A stretch of 44,031 bases of DNA from the NCBI RefSeq assembly GCF_014193585.1, contig NZ_BLXY01000001.1, positions 1 through 44,031 of the forward strand. The letters run 5' to 3'. The notes under the pieces are model-generated. The model had not been told where the DNA came from. It ran no database searches and worked only from the letters and a program-made list of their open reading frames with translations. A program made the position numbers and the translations under genes. This document shows, one piece after another, positions 43,735 through 44,031 of this stretch (positions within the stretch are counted from its first letter, which is position 1; each line of letters starts with the position of its first letter). The stretch comes from Geomonas paludis. GTDB taxonomy: Bacteria; Desulfobacterota; Desulfuromonadia; Geobacterales; Geobacteraceae.

Positions 43735-43811
43735 GCACAACTCCTTATTGAGCGGTTCACGCGCGCGCGTGAACTGGTGATCCACCCAAGAGGGATATTT
43801 AGCCTGTGCAC
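43735..43811 (-). repeat. Cassette 1 5' core with adjoining palindrome: attI or degenerate attC
   Basis: The minus-strand core GTTGTGC (43735-43741) marks the 5' edge of cassette 1. Beyond it is a perfect 20-nt palindrome (43755-43774, GTTCAC arms around alternating GC). No clear second core is found, though TGTGC at about 43807-43811 is complementary to GCACA. It could be the previous cassette's attC in decayed form or part of the attI site. Confidence 0.4.
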
Positions 43812-44031
43812 ATTAGATGATCAGCCTTGATATCTCATCGTAAATCCGGGATTTGGTAACACGGAGGCTTATTAACGCCACCTTAGAACATAGTTCGCAT
43901 CAGTGCAAGCGGAAATCCGTGGTTCGAGACCATAATTGGAGACCCGGTCATGGCAGCCAGGGCGAATATCAACTTCTGGAGCAAAGTTGGGATTCACTGC
44001 CGCAAGGAGCCCCCCGTCGGGGGGGGGGGGG
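43812..44031. other. Right-end non-coding sequence, with a possible truncated plus-strand reading frame
   Basis: No supported gene. A plus-strand frame opens at ATG 43950 (MAARANINFWSKVG...) and runs off the edge, with only a weak TGGAG ahead. I do not recognise it as an integrase. The last dozen bases are all G, typical of a contig or read end, so the terminal bases should not be trusted. Confidence 0.3.

Noticed and set aside
43900..43945. tRNA-like GGTTCGAGACC segment
   Set aside because: It resembles a T-arm, but no acceptor, D or anticodon stems can be drawn around it.
44018..44031. Terminal poly-G as a biological G-quadruplex or telomere-like element
   Set aside because: A homopolymer G run exactly at a sequence end is most simply a sequencing or assembly artefact.

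Overview
The window looks like a GC-rich chromosome segment from a Geobacter-type member of the Desulfuromonadia/Geobacterales. The reasons are a complete 14-subunit complex I operon whose NuoF carries extra iron-sulfur domains, a split ATP synthase locus holding only atpI-type genes, atpB and atpE, several c-di-GMP-receptor-like proteins, a diiron ferritin-like protein, and dispersed 7-9 nt tandem repeat arrays between genes. The assignment rests on family recognition, not on a database match.

Layout. 1-4.4 kb (minus strand): an accessory island with two predicted cell-wall-hydrolase effector/immunity pairs. Both effectors begin with two copies of a TPGPLGxND-type repeat and both are served by near-identical sigma70-like promoters. 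A HigB/HigA-type toxin-antitoxin pair sits between them and truncated immunity-like genes lie downstream. 4.4-4.7 kb: intergenic repeats and a terminator. 4.7-20.0 kb (minus strand): nuoA to nuoN. 20.0-20.4 kb: divergent regulatory region. 20.4-21.7 kb: hemL. 21.9-24.4 kb (minus): two tandem paralogues with a MshEN/GspE_N-like N-terminus. 24.7-26.5 kb: atpZ-like, atpI, atpB, atpE. 26.8-32.5 kb: housekeeping genes (PHP phosphoesterase, EamA transporter, prfC, PilZ protein, TatD, ferritin-like protein).

32.8-40.4 kb (plus strand): a five-gene operon encoding a small coiled-coil protein, a RecD2-like helicase, two tyrosine recombinases with complete catalytic residues, and a third small protein. 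The last three resemble in order, size and sequence the GmtY-GmtZ-GmtX set of gamma-mobile-trio elements. 40.4-43.75 kb (minus strand): genes of different, more AT-rich composition. I read these as four integron gene cassettes. Each gene is followed closely by an attC-like imperfect palindrome, and in three of the four cassettes the 7-base core at the 5' end is the exact reverse complement of the core just after the gene. No integron integrase is visible; it could lie past the right edge. The window ends in a homopolymeric G run typical of a contig end.

How the parts work together: nuo (NADH oxidation, proton pumping) and atp (F0 a and c subunits) are two halves of respiratory energy conservation, and GTATAC boxes occur near both promoters. 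The two ends of the window are accessory DNA: a contact-weapon island on the left, and on the right a recombinase operon directly abutting an integron cassette array.
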